Below are positions 55,348 through 63,219 of a DNA stretch of 64,000 nucleotides, in pieces. The notes beneath the pieces are model-generated. The model was not told where the DNA came from and made no database searches. It was given only the letters and a program-made list of their open reading frames with translations. Source of the DNA: Amphritea sp. (GTDB taxonomy: Bacteria > Pseudomonadota > Gammaproteobacteria > Pseudomonadales > Balneatricaceae). The DNA is taken from positions 112,421 to 176,420 of the forward strand of contig NZ_JADGEW010000003.1 in assembly GCF_016744155.1 (NCBI RefSeq). Direction: 5' to 3'. How positions within the stretch are numbered: the first letter of the stretch is position 1; each line of letters begins with the position of its first letter. Made by a program: the position numbers and the translations under genes.

Positions 55348-56616
55348 TTAGCGTTGTGACGGATCACGGTACGCACTGTACTTAAGCTGCGTGGCGATAT
55401 GGTCTGCAATATGTTTTGCATCATGCCATACACCCCAGATGAAGGTTGATCCACGACGTGACAGCCATGGCAGACCGACAAAATACACACCCGGTTCAGT
55501 TGACACACCGCGCTGATGCGCCGGTTTGCCCGCTTCATCGAAGGCATTAACCTTCAACCAGTTGTAATCAACCGCGAAGCCGGTAGCCCAAATGATGGAG
55601 GTTATACCCGCTTCAGTCAGATTTAATTCCAGTACAGGGTTGGTCATACACTCAGGATCGGGAAGCATTTTGCGAGCTTCTGGTTCTTCCGGTAGGTCGA
55701 GATTATTACGTTCAATATAGGCGTCAGCTGCATCCAGAAGGTCTAGGTAGTTCTTATCACCACGGCCGACGTTTTCAACCAGATTTGGTTTAAATTTAAC
55801 GCTACCTTGATTGAATGATTCAGTCAGGCCAACCAGGGTGATGCCCTGATGTGCAAGCGCTCGGAAATCAACTGTGCCATTGCCACCATGCGCGCCGGTT
55901 ACTGCAATAGTAACGTGTTCGGTACCAGGCTTCATCGCCTCGGCATCCCACTCTCCTAATACACCTAACCACCATACAAAGTCACGATTACGATAGGAGC
56001 GTGGCGGACGGTCATGGGCGCCTACAGATAGATGTACCTGTCTGCCAGCACGCTGTAGTTCATCAGCAATCTGAACTCCAGAAGAGCCTGCGCCTACCAC
56101 TAATACACCACCTTCCGGCAGTTGCGCTGGGTTGCGGTACGCGTCAGAGTGAATCTGAGTGATGCCTTCATATACAGGGGCAATCGGTGGGATGACCGGA
56201 CGCTGGAAAGGTCCTGTTGCTGCAACAACACGGTTAGCTTCGATAATGCCTTCAGAGGTTTCTATCGTGAAACCCGGGCGATCGGTATTTCGTTCTACTT
56301 TCTTTACTTCGACGCCAGTGCGAATTGGAGCGTTAAACTTCTCGGAATAAGCTACGAAATAATCAGCCACCTGTTCTTTCGCTACAAATGCGTCCGGGTC
56401 GTGATCTTCAAACTCCAGGCCAGGAAAGCGGTCATGCCATGCTGGTCCATTGGCAACCAATGAATCCCATCGGCCAGTGCGCCATTGTTCAGCTATACGA
56501 TTACGCTCCAAGACCAGATGCGGTACCTTGAGGTTGCTCAGGTGTTCGCTCATGGCTATGCCGGCCTGACCGGCGCCAATAATAAGCGTATCTATTTCTA
56601 TTTTATCAACGGTCAT
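55348..56616 (-). CDS. FAD/NADPH-dependent flavin monooxygenase-like protein
   Basis: 422 residues, two Rossmann motifs: IIGAGQAGIAMSEHL (FAD) and VVGAGSSGVQIADELQ (NADPH). IIWATGFAVDYNWL and the EQWRTGRWDSLVANGP segment match class B monooxygenases of the CzcO/YUCCA-like type. They hydroxylate N or S atoms or perform decarboxylating or Baeyer-Villiger oxidations. The full FMO fingerprint is not evident. Shared promoter element upstream; substrate unknown. Confidence 0.85.
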   Translation of the reverse strand: MTVDKIEIDTLIIGAGQAGIAMSEHLSNLKVPHLVLERNRIAEQWRTGRWDSLVANGPAWHDRFPGLEFEDHDPDAFVAKEQVADYFVAYSEKFNAPIRTGVEVKKVERNTDRPGFTIETSEGIIEANRVVAATGPFQRPVIPPIAPVYEGITQIHSDAYRNPAQLPEGGVLVVGAGSSGVQIADELQRAGRQVHLSVGAHDRPPRSYRNRDFVWWLGVLGEWDAEAMKPGTEHVTIAVTGAHGGNGTVDFRALAHQGITLVGLTESFNQGSVKFKPNLVENVGRGDKNYLDLLDAADAYIERNNLDLPEEPEARKMLPDPECMTNPVLELNLTEAGITSIIWATGFAVDYNWLKVNAFDEAGKPAHQRGVSTEPGVYFVGLPWLSRRGSTFIWGVWHDAKHIADHIATQLKYSAYRDPSQR

Positions 56617-56855
56617 TTATGTGTCCTGTTTTTGTTATGTCAGTCTTTCAAGGAGTGATGGTCCATAGAAACCTGCCTTGGTGTATCTGCTCTATCGTCT
56701 GTCCAGTGGTAGTAATCATTGGATTCTGATCTGGAAAATATTTCTTAGACTCTATGTGTTTAGTCTGATTTCTTGTCAGCTATATCAGGCTGTATGAAGG
56801 TGCTCACACAGACTCCTTTGAACGCCTATTTAGGTTATGAGGAAAACCTGCATTG

Positions 56856-56900
56856 TTAAAATATTATTAACTTTTCAATTGCATTGGAAAAACTGATGCA
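56856..56900 (-). promoter_or_regulatory. Shared 45-bp promoter element, copy 5 (flavin monooxygenase)
   Basis: On the minus strand TGCAT-N11-ATGCA (perfect arms), 9 bp, then TTAATAATATTTTAA, 240 bp before the monooxygenase start. CTGATGCATA, the arm of the DMT/LysR palindrome, overlaps this copy. Confidence 0.76.
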
Positions 56901-57268
56901 TATCTGACTTCTATCCATTTGTATGAACAAAGGTAGTTTCTGAAGGGAAATGGGGGGCTAATCTGAGGACAGGAAAAATAGCTTTAGTAACTGATAGAAT
57001 GTGAAATATTAATCTTGCGTATCGGGGAATAGTTATTTCGTTAGAGGTAAGAGCGAGGTTTGTAATAATTACTATGAATTAGCCTGCTGTCTGTAGTAAC
57101 CCGAATACACAAATCACCTAACTTAAAATGCGCTAGTTAGTTTTTGAGTGCAGAGAAGTTTGTTAAATTTGAAATTATTTAAACGGTCGCCAATGTTTAT
57201 CTCATCGTCATATCGGCTATCATTGTTACGCTTTAATGTGGATAGAGACATCGAGAGAGTGACGGACC
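56901..57268. other. Intergenic stretch before the DUF2189 gene
   Basis: About 370 AT-rich bases with no convincing gene, RNA or terminator; the promoter of the following gene presumably lies near its end, but I cannot point to clear hexamers. Confidence 0.55.
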
Positions 57269-58027
57269 ATGACAGTGCAGTCTAATCAAGAAATAACCCC
57301 TAGCGTGAAAGGCTGGTTGAGTCGTGGCTGGCAGGACTTCAGGCGTACCTGGGTGATTAGCATGATGTTCAGCTCAATATTCCTACTGATCTCTTTGGTG
57401 GCGTACTGGCAGCTGTTAAAGCTCGATTTAGGCTTAGTGCTATATCCGTTTATTGCCGGCTTTATGGTGGTAGCACCATTGTTGGTAACCGGCTTTCAGC
57501 GGGTAGGGCGAATGCTGCATGAAGGGAAACAACCAGGCTTTATCGACCTGTTAAAAGGGGTTAGAGAGACGACTCCCGGAATATTCTTTTTAACTTTTGT
57601 GCTCTGTATTTGCTATTTGATCTGGGTGACCGATGCGGTGGTTATCTATGGGATGTATTTTGGTGTCAAAGCGGTTCCCATTAATGCGGAATTGCTGTCT
57701 GACCCAGTGCTACGGGAAAGCCTATTTTCCTATCTGATGTTTACTGGCCTGATGGGCTTTGTTATTGCGCAGATGGGCTTTATGGTTGGCGCGTTTTCAA
57801 TTCCTTTGATTATGCATCAGAAAATGAATTTTGTTGACGCGGTGTTTTCCAGCGTGGCGACCGTATGGCGGCATAAACTGCTAATGTTTCGCTGGGCACT
57901 GTCATTAGCACTGCTCATGCTCACCACGCTCATTGTGGCTCTGCCTTTGTTGGTGGTTGTCTTACCTGTAACAGCGTACGCCAGTTATGAAGCCTATGTG
58001 GATTTGTTGAAACCTGCTAAGAGCTGA
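57269..58027 (+). CDS. DUF2189 membrane protein
   Basis: 252 residues, six hydrophobic segments. VYPFIAGFMVVAPLLVTGFQRVGRMLHEGKQPGF is characteristic of DUF2189 (PA2325-like) proteins. Function unknown. Single-gene unit on the plus strand, convergent with the small secreted-protein genes. Confidence 0.85.
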   Translation: MTVQSNQEITPSVKGWLSRGWQDFRRTWVISMMFSSIFLLISLVAYWQLLKLDLGLVLYPFIAGFMVVAPLLVTGFQRVGRMLHEGKQPGFIDLLKGVRETTPGIFFLTFVLCICYLIWVTDAVVIYGMYFGVKAVPINAELLSDPVLRESLFSYLMFTGLMGFVIAQMGFMVGAFSIPLIMHQKMNFVDAVFSSVATVWRHKLLMFRWALSLALLMLTTLIVALPLLVVVLPVTAYASYEAYVDLLKPAKS

Positions 58028-58225
58028 GGGCCTTGGTCAGTGGGTATTAAACAAGAAATTTTTCTTACGTGTCTGGTGATTACTTTTTCTTTGCTTAAAG
58101 TCCGAAAAATCTAACTAGAATTCCATAGTTATGACTCACCAATGGTCATGTTTTAGCTATGTATACATTAGTGACTTATTCGCATGTTCCTTTATAAATT
58201 GTCTATGAAAACAGGATCGAAGGAT

Positions 58226-58393
58226 TCATTCAGCGATAATTTGTGCTGTTTTATATGAGAAGCTACTTAGTTCGGGTGTCGGAAATTGCTGGCTAGAGCA
58301 TGACTTACTGTCAGGGAATTGTTTGCCACTACATGCACAGCCTGAAGCCAGCACGATAGAAAAGAGAAGACTAACCAGGGAGAGTTTTTTCAT
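58226..58393 (-). CDS. Small lipoprotein, unknown function
   Basis: 55 residues found by reading the gap on the minus strand. Starts MKKLSLVSLLFSIV and has a lipobox LASGC (Cys 19), then further cysteines (CAC…SCSS). AAGGA lies 8 bp before the ATG. Charged start, hydrophobic core and lipobox make chance unlikely. It follows another lipoprotein gene by 50 bp. Confidence 0.75.
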   Translation of the reverse strand: MKKLSLVSLLFSIVLASGCACSGKQFPDSKSCSSQQFPTPELSSFSYKTAQIIAE

Positions 58394-58443
58394 GAGTAAT
58401 ATCCTTACTTATGAAGTCCTTAGTCAAAAATTTTTATAATTAA

Positions 58444-58839
58444 TTATTCAATAATGGCTTCTACTTTTTCTACATACGTATCTTCATCAAGGTTGTATTT
58501 GTTACCAAAGTAGAGCGTTGTACTACCTTTTTCGTGGGCGACTAAATTGCAGATTATTCCTCCGAAAATGATACCTGGTTCACGAAAAGGAATAAGAGTT
58601 CTAGATTTATTGCAGTCAACACTTGCTATTTCTGGTGAGGAAGAGGCTGCCCAAGGGTAATACCCCCATCGCCCAGGAAAACCATTTCCAATGGCTAAAA
58701 GCTCCGTGATGTCTCCTTTCTTTACATGTAACACCGAGATGTCATTGTTTTTTTCTACGAGACTTAAGTAACTATGCCTAGTGCCAGCGCAACCTTGAAG
58801 AAGAATTGATATTACAAATAGATAAGTGATGTGTCTCAT
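58444..58839 (-). CDS. Lipoprotein, unknown function
   Basis: 131 residues; signal MRHITYLFVISILLQGC with lipobox LLQGC (Cys 17). The mature part has a GDITELLAIGNGFPGRWGYYPW segment and a few cysteines. No family recognised. Middle gene of a minus-strand trio of small exported proteins. Confidence 0.75.
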   Translation of the reverse strand: MRHITYLFVISILLQGCAGTRHSYLSLVEKNNDISVLHVKKGDITELLAIGNGFPGRWGYYPWAASSSPEIASVDCNKSRTLIPFREPGIIFGGIICNLVAHEKGSTTLYFGNKYNLDEDTYVEKVEAIIE

Positions 58840-58914
58840 ATGCTGTCCTGATTATGTCACCCCATATCTGGCACGACTTTTTGCGAATTCGGTTGCTGGC
58901 GTTTGTTTGTTTTA

Positions 58915-59337
58915 TTAAAGGCTGTGTTTTTCAGAGGAATTAATACAACGACTCTTTTCATCTTTGGGAATAAGAAACTGAGTAATTAGCTTGCTTTTAT
59001 CAAAGTAAATACTTGGGCAATTAGGTACATGCATCCAATAGTCCATCTCGCTCAAGTCCAGAAACCAACCATTCTCTAATTTTAATTTACTGTCTTTGAT
59101 TTTATAGCCATACGTATTGGAATACGGCATACCATTACTAACAGAGGTTAGAGTTTCCCCGAAAACATGCCATTGTCCAGTACTACCTAAATAATTCAGC
59201 TTATTAGTGATAGTAGACAGCTCTATTTGAGGGAAGCTCTTAAGTGTTAGCGAGTTTATATTTAAATCTCGATTACCAGAAGCTATTGAGGTAGAAATTG
59301 TCGCTATATATAAAAGTATGATAATGAGCGCTTTCAC
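58915..59337 (-). CDS. Small exported protein, unknown function
   Basis: 140 residues, GTG start with GGAG 8 bp before. Signal peptide MKALIIILLYIATISTSIASG. The mature part contains two cysteines near the C-terminus and WFLDLSEMDYWMHVPNC. No family recognised; codon use is more AT-rich than in the flanking genes. Confidence 0.68.
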   Translation of the reverse strand: MKALIIILLYIATISTSIASGNRDLNINSLTLKSFPQIELSTITNKLNYLGSTGQWHVFGETLTSVSNGMPYSNTYGYKIKDSKLKLENGWFLDLSEMDYWMHVPNCPSIYFDKSKLITQFLIPKDEKSRCINSSEKHSL

Positions 59338-59468
59338 TTAAAAAACTCCATATTTAAAAAACAAAGCAAACACCTAAAACAGCTGGCACAGTATGCGTCG
59401 AAGGCCTTTCCTCAAAGCAGTACTTAATCACAAGATACCTTAGATGAATCGTATTCTTACATTGATAT

Positions 59469-60878
59469 TTACAATTCACCCAGTGAGTTTCGGTAGTATT
59501 CAAACATTGCCCGGTGCTGACTATCTGCCTGAAACAAGCCTTCTTCAACCTCAGTGATCATGCCCCGCTTAGACAAGGTATAGAGACCCTGTTCCAGCGC
59601 GTAATCCTCATCCTGTTTTGGCACCAGCATATAGCGTCCCTGTTTTCGAAGGCCGATAAATATGTCGTAACCTTTCACTTTAAGGTCAAGTTCTGAGACC
59701 GGTTGATCCAGGTTGTTGAGGAAAATTGCTGAGAGAATAGAGACCGGCAGAATAGGCAGGTGCTGTTCTATCTCCTGGGCGATATCTTCTCCCAACTGAC
59801 CGATTGCCTGTTTGCGTGCCGCGCTGTCACACTGGTTTAGATCGATGCCGTTCTTTTGCTGCCATTGTTGTAACGAGATCGGGTCACCATAGTTTACACA
59901 GGCATAACCGAACGGCTTGTGCTGATGGGGCAGCATGTGGGGCACTAACTGCAACAGGAACTTGCCAAATGAAAGTATGGAGTAAAACCGGCCCTTTTGT
60001 TTGAAGCCATGTTCTTGATTGGCTAGTAGGGTTTTATCCTCAGGGATCTTGTCGTAATTCAGTGCGGTGGGGATAAAGACAATGTCTTTGCAGTTACCTT
60101 GTCCCATCGCTTTAGTGACATAGTTGAGCATTCCCAGCTTAAGTGGCTGCATCTTGCCATCCCGGCTTAATCCGCCTTCGATAAACAAACCCTGTGGGAT
60201 ACAGTTACTAACCGCCAGCGAGACATAGCGCTCCAGCATTTTGCGGTACAGCGTGCTGCCGCTATCGCGCCGGATAATGTAAAAACCGATCGCATGAAGC
60301 AATTGTTGAAACGGGAATCCGCGGGCCCACTCACCGGCGGAATAGGATATAGCCGCTTTGCGTGATGCCAGGTAGATGAGGAAAAAAGGGTCGAAATTGG
60401 AACGGTGATTGGAAACAATTACGATACAGCTGTTTGGATCGATATTGTCGTATTGTTTTTCAGCGCTGTAACCCACTTTCACCCAGTAAAGGAAACGTAA
60501 GAACCCCCGGGCTAACCAAAAGCCTAATCGGAAATAGAGCAGGACATTAAAGGAGGGTACAAGCTCTTCAGCATATTCGGATGCTCGCTTGTTTACTTCG
60601 ATGGCGTCTGTGTCGCCGGTCCTGATCTCTTCGGCAATAGCAGCAATAACGTCCGGGTCACTGAGAAGCTTATCTATTAGTAGGCTTCGGCGACAATGGG
60701 TCTGGGGAGTGAATCCGTGGCTGAGCTTATCATCCAGAAAATGTGAGGTTTTGAGGGTACGCTTACGATAAAAACGTTTAAACCAGGGCGATAAAAAATA
60801 GTGGAAAAGACCGAGTCCTGCCAGTATTGCCAAGAGGAAAAACAACCACAGGGGTAGGTTTATCGTATCGCTAAACAT
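59469..60878 (-). CDS. PlsC-type acyltransferase, membrane-bound
   Basis: 469 residues. One N-terminal helix (about 9-26), a middle acyltransferase domain with block I NHRSNFD (HX4D), and block III LFIEGGLSRDGKM (EGG). The C-terminal part of about 120 residues is of unknown fold. Members of this group make phosphatidic acid or other acylated lipids, but the extra ends make it unlike ordinary PlsC (about 240 residues). It may be coupled to the hydrolase gene 30 bp upstream. Confidence 0.83.
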   Translation of the reverse strand: MFSDTINLPLWLFFLLAILAGLGLFHYFLSPWFKRFYRKRTLKTSHFLDDKLSHGFTPQTHCRRSLLIDKLLSDPDVIAAIAEEIRTGDTDAIEVNKRASEYAEELVPSFNVLLYFRLGFWLARGFLRFLYWVKVGYSAEKQYDNIDPNSCIVIVSNHRSNFDPFFLIYLASRKAAISYSAGEWARGFPFQQLLHAIGFYIIRRDSGSTLYRKMLERYVSLAVSNCIPQGLFIEGGLSRDGKMQPLKLGMLNYVTKAMGQGNCKDIVFIPTALNYDKIPEDKTLLANQEHGFKQKGRFYSILSFGKFLLQLVPHMLPHQHKPFGYACVNYGDPISLQQWQQKNGIDLNQCDSAARKQAIGQLGEDIAQEIEQHLPILPVSILSAIFLNNLDQPVSELDLKVKGYDIFIGLRKQGRYMLVPKQDEDYALEQGLYTLSKRGMITEVEEGLFQADSQHRAMFEYYRNSLGEL

Positions 60879-60908
60879 GACGAAGTCCTTGAGCAGGTAA
60901 TACGGCTA

Positions 60909-62312
60909 TTACTGTGCATTATCCTGTTTCTCCAATTGACTAAAGACTGCTCGCAGACGCCAGAGGGGCTGTTGATCCCGGATTAATCCCAGCGGAATAG
61001 TAAAGTGGCCGCGGTGGTAAACAAAACGGTTCTGAGACGGCACCTGCCAGCTGTCCATATGCGCTTGTCCTGAGGCAAATGGGGTGACGATATCTTCAGA
61101 GCCCATGACGCTAATAATTTGTTCGGGCGGCATTGCCGGTGTATCTTCCGGATCCAGTTTATTCAACCATTCTCGTGCCAGCTCTTTATTCCAGCCCTGA
61201 TCACGCAGCGCATCGGAAAGGTGCCACAGGTCAGACAATGCGCCATCCAGAGAAGCTTCAGCGATATGCGTACAGTGGGTTACCATAAACAGAGCATCGG
61301 GTTGCAATCTCTCGGGCCAGGTTTTCGCTCTGACAGCGATTGCTTTGGCGGTTTGTGCTCCCAAACTGCTACCACCAATGGCCACCGGACCGCTACTGGT
61401 GTTACGGCACCAATCCATCAAAACTGCCCATTCTCGGGTTTGTGCTGCGAGAAATTCGATCATGCCAACCGGCGCGGTTGACAGTAAACGTTCGCCGCCG
61501 AAGTGCCCGGGTATTACTCGTCGTCCATGCCAGGGCGCTTCGGGGCGTACAACCCGAATGCCCATGCTGGTTAAGGCATGCACCTCATCAATCAGGTTAT
61601 GAAAATGATCAAATTCAACGAAAATACCATGGCCGAAAATCAGTGTGGGAGGATTTATTACTCCGACTGGTTCATGCACCCGGGCATAGGCCAGATCATT
61701 CATATCTTCTGAAGGAGATTGAAAGCGTATCCAGTAATCCCTTCCGCTAGGGACAGGAATCGAACGAGACTCTTCTACTTCGGGGAAATGATCGGGCAAA
61801 GCAAAGGTTGCCTCAAAGGTGGCTTGATCAGGGTATTTGGAATGGGTTTCTTCTGGGGTTGGCGGACGCAAGGCTATCGATTGTTTAACCATCTTTCTGA
61901 AGGGAGTGAACTGCTTACGCATCATCAGATATTCGGTGCGGGTATCAAGCCGCATCTCTTCTGCAATTAACAGGCGTTGTTCAGTGACAGTCTCATCACC
62001 AAACAGATATGCCTGCCAGACCTGTTCGGTCATCAGGTTTTTTAACCGGGCATGTTCAAAGTTAGCCAATACCCGTTTGGCTTTTTGACAATGTTTTGGT
62101 GAAGGGGCTATGTCGGCTTCGACACAGAAGCTATCCACTGATCCTTCAGCCGCACGAGCAGACGCCCAGAGCCGGGAAAGAGGGAAGAACCAGTGCTCAA
62201 GGATCCATAGGATCAAACGATCAAGCCAGGGACGGGTGAGAAGTGGACTCAGAGAGGAGCGTAAAAAGCGCATCACTCGATCTGAGGCGATATGCCGGGG
62301 TCGTTTTATCAT
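60909..62312 (-). CDS. Alpha/beta hydrolase family protein
   Basis: 467 residues from MIKRPRHIASDRVM; the longer frame adds 49 residues without a ribosome site. A helical N-terminal part (about 1-190) precedes an alpha/beta hydrolase domain: PTLIFGHGIFVEFDHF (oxyanion region), GGSSLGAQTAK (nucleophile serine), and a C-terminal GHFTIPL histidine. May act on lipids with the adjacent acyltransferase. Substrate unknown. Confidence 0.8.
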   Translation of the reverse strand: MIKRPRHIASDRVMRFLRSSLSPLLTRPWLDRLILWILEHWFFPLSRLWASARAAEGSVDSFCVEADIAPSPKHCQKAKRVLANFEHARLKNLMTEQVWQAYLFGDETVTEQRLLIAEEMRLDTRTEYLMMRKQFTPFRKMVKQSIALRPPTPEETHSKYPDQATFEATFALPDHFPEVEESRSIPVPSGRDYWIRFQSPSEDMNDLAYARVHEPVGVINPPTLIFGHGIFVEFDHFHNLIDEVHALTSMGIRVVRPEAPWHGRRVIPGHFGGERLLSTAPVGMIEFLAAQTREWAVLMDWCRNTSSGPVAIGGSSLGAQTAKAIAVRAKTWPERLQPDALFMVTHCTHIAEASLDGALSDLWHLSDALRDQGWNKELAREWLNKLDPEDTPAMPPEQIISVMGSEDIVTPFASGQAHMDSWQVPSQNRFVYHRGHFTIPLGLIRDQQPLWRLRAVFSQLEKQDNAQ

Positions 62313-62638
62313 ACCCAATATACTAAAGTGATACGCAAATAATGTATATGCAATATATATCGTAGTGCTTTGTTTTTTTAGTGAGTAATAGAGGTATCCA
62401 GTAGCAGAAGTCCTAATGTATTGAGTGTTAATAAAGGGTGAATGTTGAGGGTGGTGCATGGCCTTGAATTACTCTTAAGAAGAGCTGGGCATAGTGGCGC
62501 ATTGATATGGTTTTATAAAACGTATATTCGAAGTCGAAATTTCCAGCTGAGGTTTCATATCGACTCTTTAGCGGCAATCATGCTTCAATTCTTTCGCAGC
62601 AGTCGCTTAGTCGCATCCTTCCCAGGTTCCTTGTTTTC
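62313..62638. other. Intergenic stretch before the right junction
   Basis: About 326 bp with no gene I can support. The frame seen at 62442 has no ribosome site and no recognisable protein. Promoters for the two divergent flanking units are expected here. Confidence 0.55.
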
Positions 62639-62653
62639 CTTTCTGAAAACTAT
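62639..62653 (+). repeat. 15-bp direct repeat, right junction copy
   Basis: CTTTCTGAAAACTAT, the same as the copy after kdsB, 81 bp before the phosphatase start codon. The two copies bracket about 44.7 kb. Confidence 0.6.
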
Positions 62654-62733
62654 TTGATAAGCATTTGATTTATAATACTCAGATAGGCCTGTATTAAGAT
62701 GGCCAATGGTTTTGTAATTTAGGGCTTAGTTCT

Positions 62734-63219
62734 TTGATTAATAAAGATAAAATTTCTGTTGTTTTTGTGTGTCTAGGTAATATTTGTCGTTCACCAACAG
62801 CCCACGGTGTTTTTCGTGAGCTTGTAGAGCGCAGCGGACTGGCGCATCGGATTGAGATCGATTCTGCCGGTACAGCCGCCTATCATGTCGGCAATTCTCC
62901 CGACCATAGATCTGCCGCTGCAGCCTTGCAAAGGGGTTATGATCTCAGCGACCTGAGGGCCCGCCAGGCGATAGTGGCTGATTTTGGACGCTACGATTAT
63001 ATTCTGGCGATGGATGTCCAGAATCTGGAGAATCTTCAGTCAATCTGTCCGACAAGCTATGCAGGCTATCTGGGGTTGTTTCTAGAACTGGCTGATTTGG
63101 AGGAGCGAGAAGTGCCCGATCCCTACTATGGTGGTTCTTCTGGTTTTGATCACGTTCTGGATCTGGTTGAAGCCGCATCTGAGGCACTCTTAAAAAGAAT
63201 TACCCAGGAGCTTAGTTAA
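62734..63219 (+). CDS. Low-molecular-weight protein-tyrosine phosphatase
   Basis: 161 residues, TTG start. VCLGNICRSPTAHG carries the CX5R catalytic loop near the N-terminus, and DPYYGG the general-acid aspartate. The P. aeruginosa counterpart lies between kdsB and murB, and here murB follows with a 1-bp overlap. Target unknown. Confidence 0.93.
   Translation: MINKDKISVVFVCLGNICRSPTAHGVFRELVERSGLAHRIEIDSAGTAAYHVGNSPDHRSAAAALQRGYDLSDLRARQAIVADFGRYDYILAMDVQNLENLQSICPTSYAGYLGLFLELADLEEREVPDPYYGGSSGFDHVLDLVEAASEALLKRITQELS

Noticed and set aside
62442..62657. Plus-strand frame of 71 codons before the phosphatase gene
   Set aside because: No ribosome site, no recognisable protein, and it spans the direct repeat; probably not coding.
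17809..62733. Integrative element or prophage
   Set aside because: No integrase, transposase, relaxase, phage or tRNA gene is visible, so only the position and a 15-bp repeat suggest insertion.
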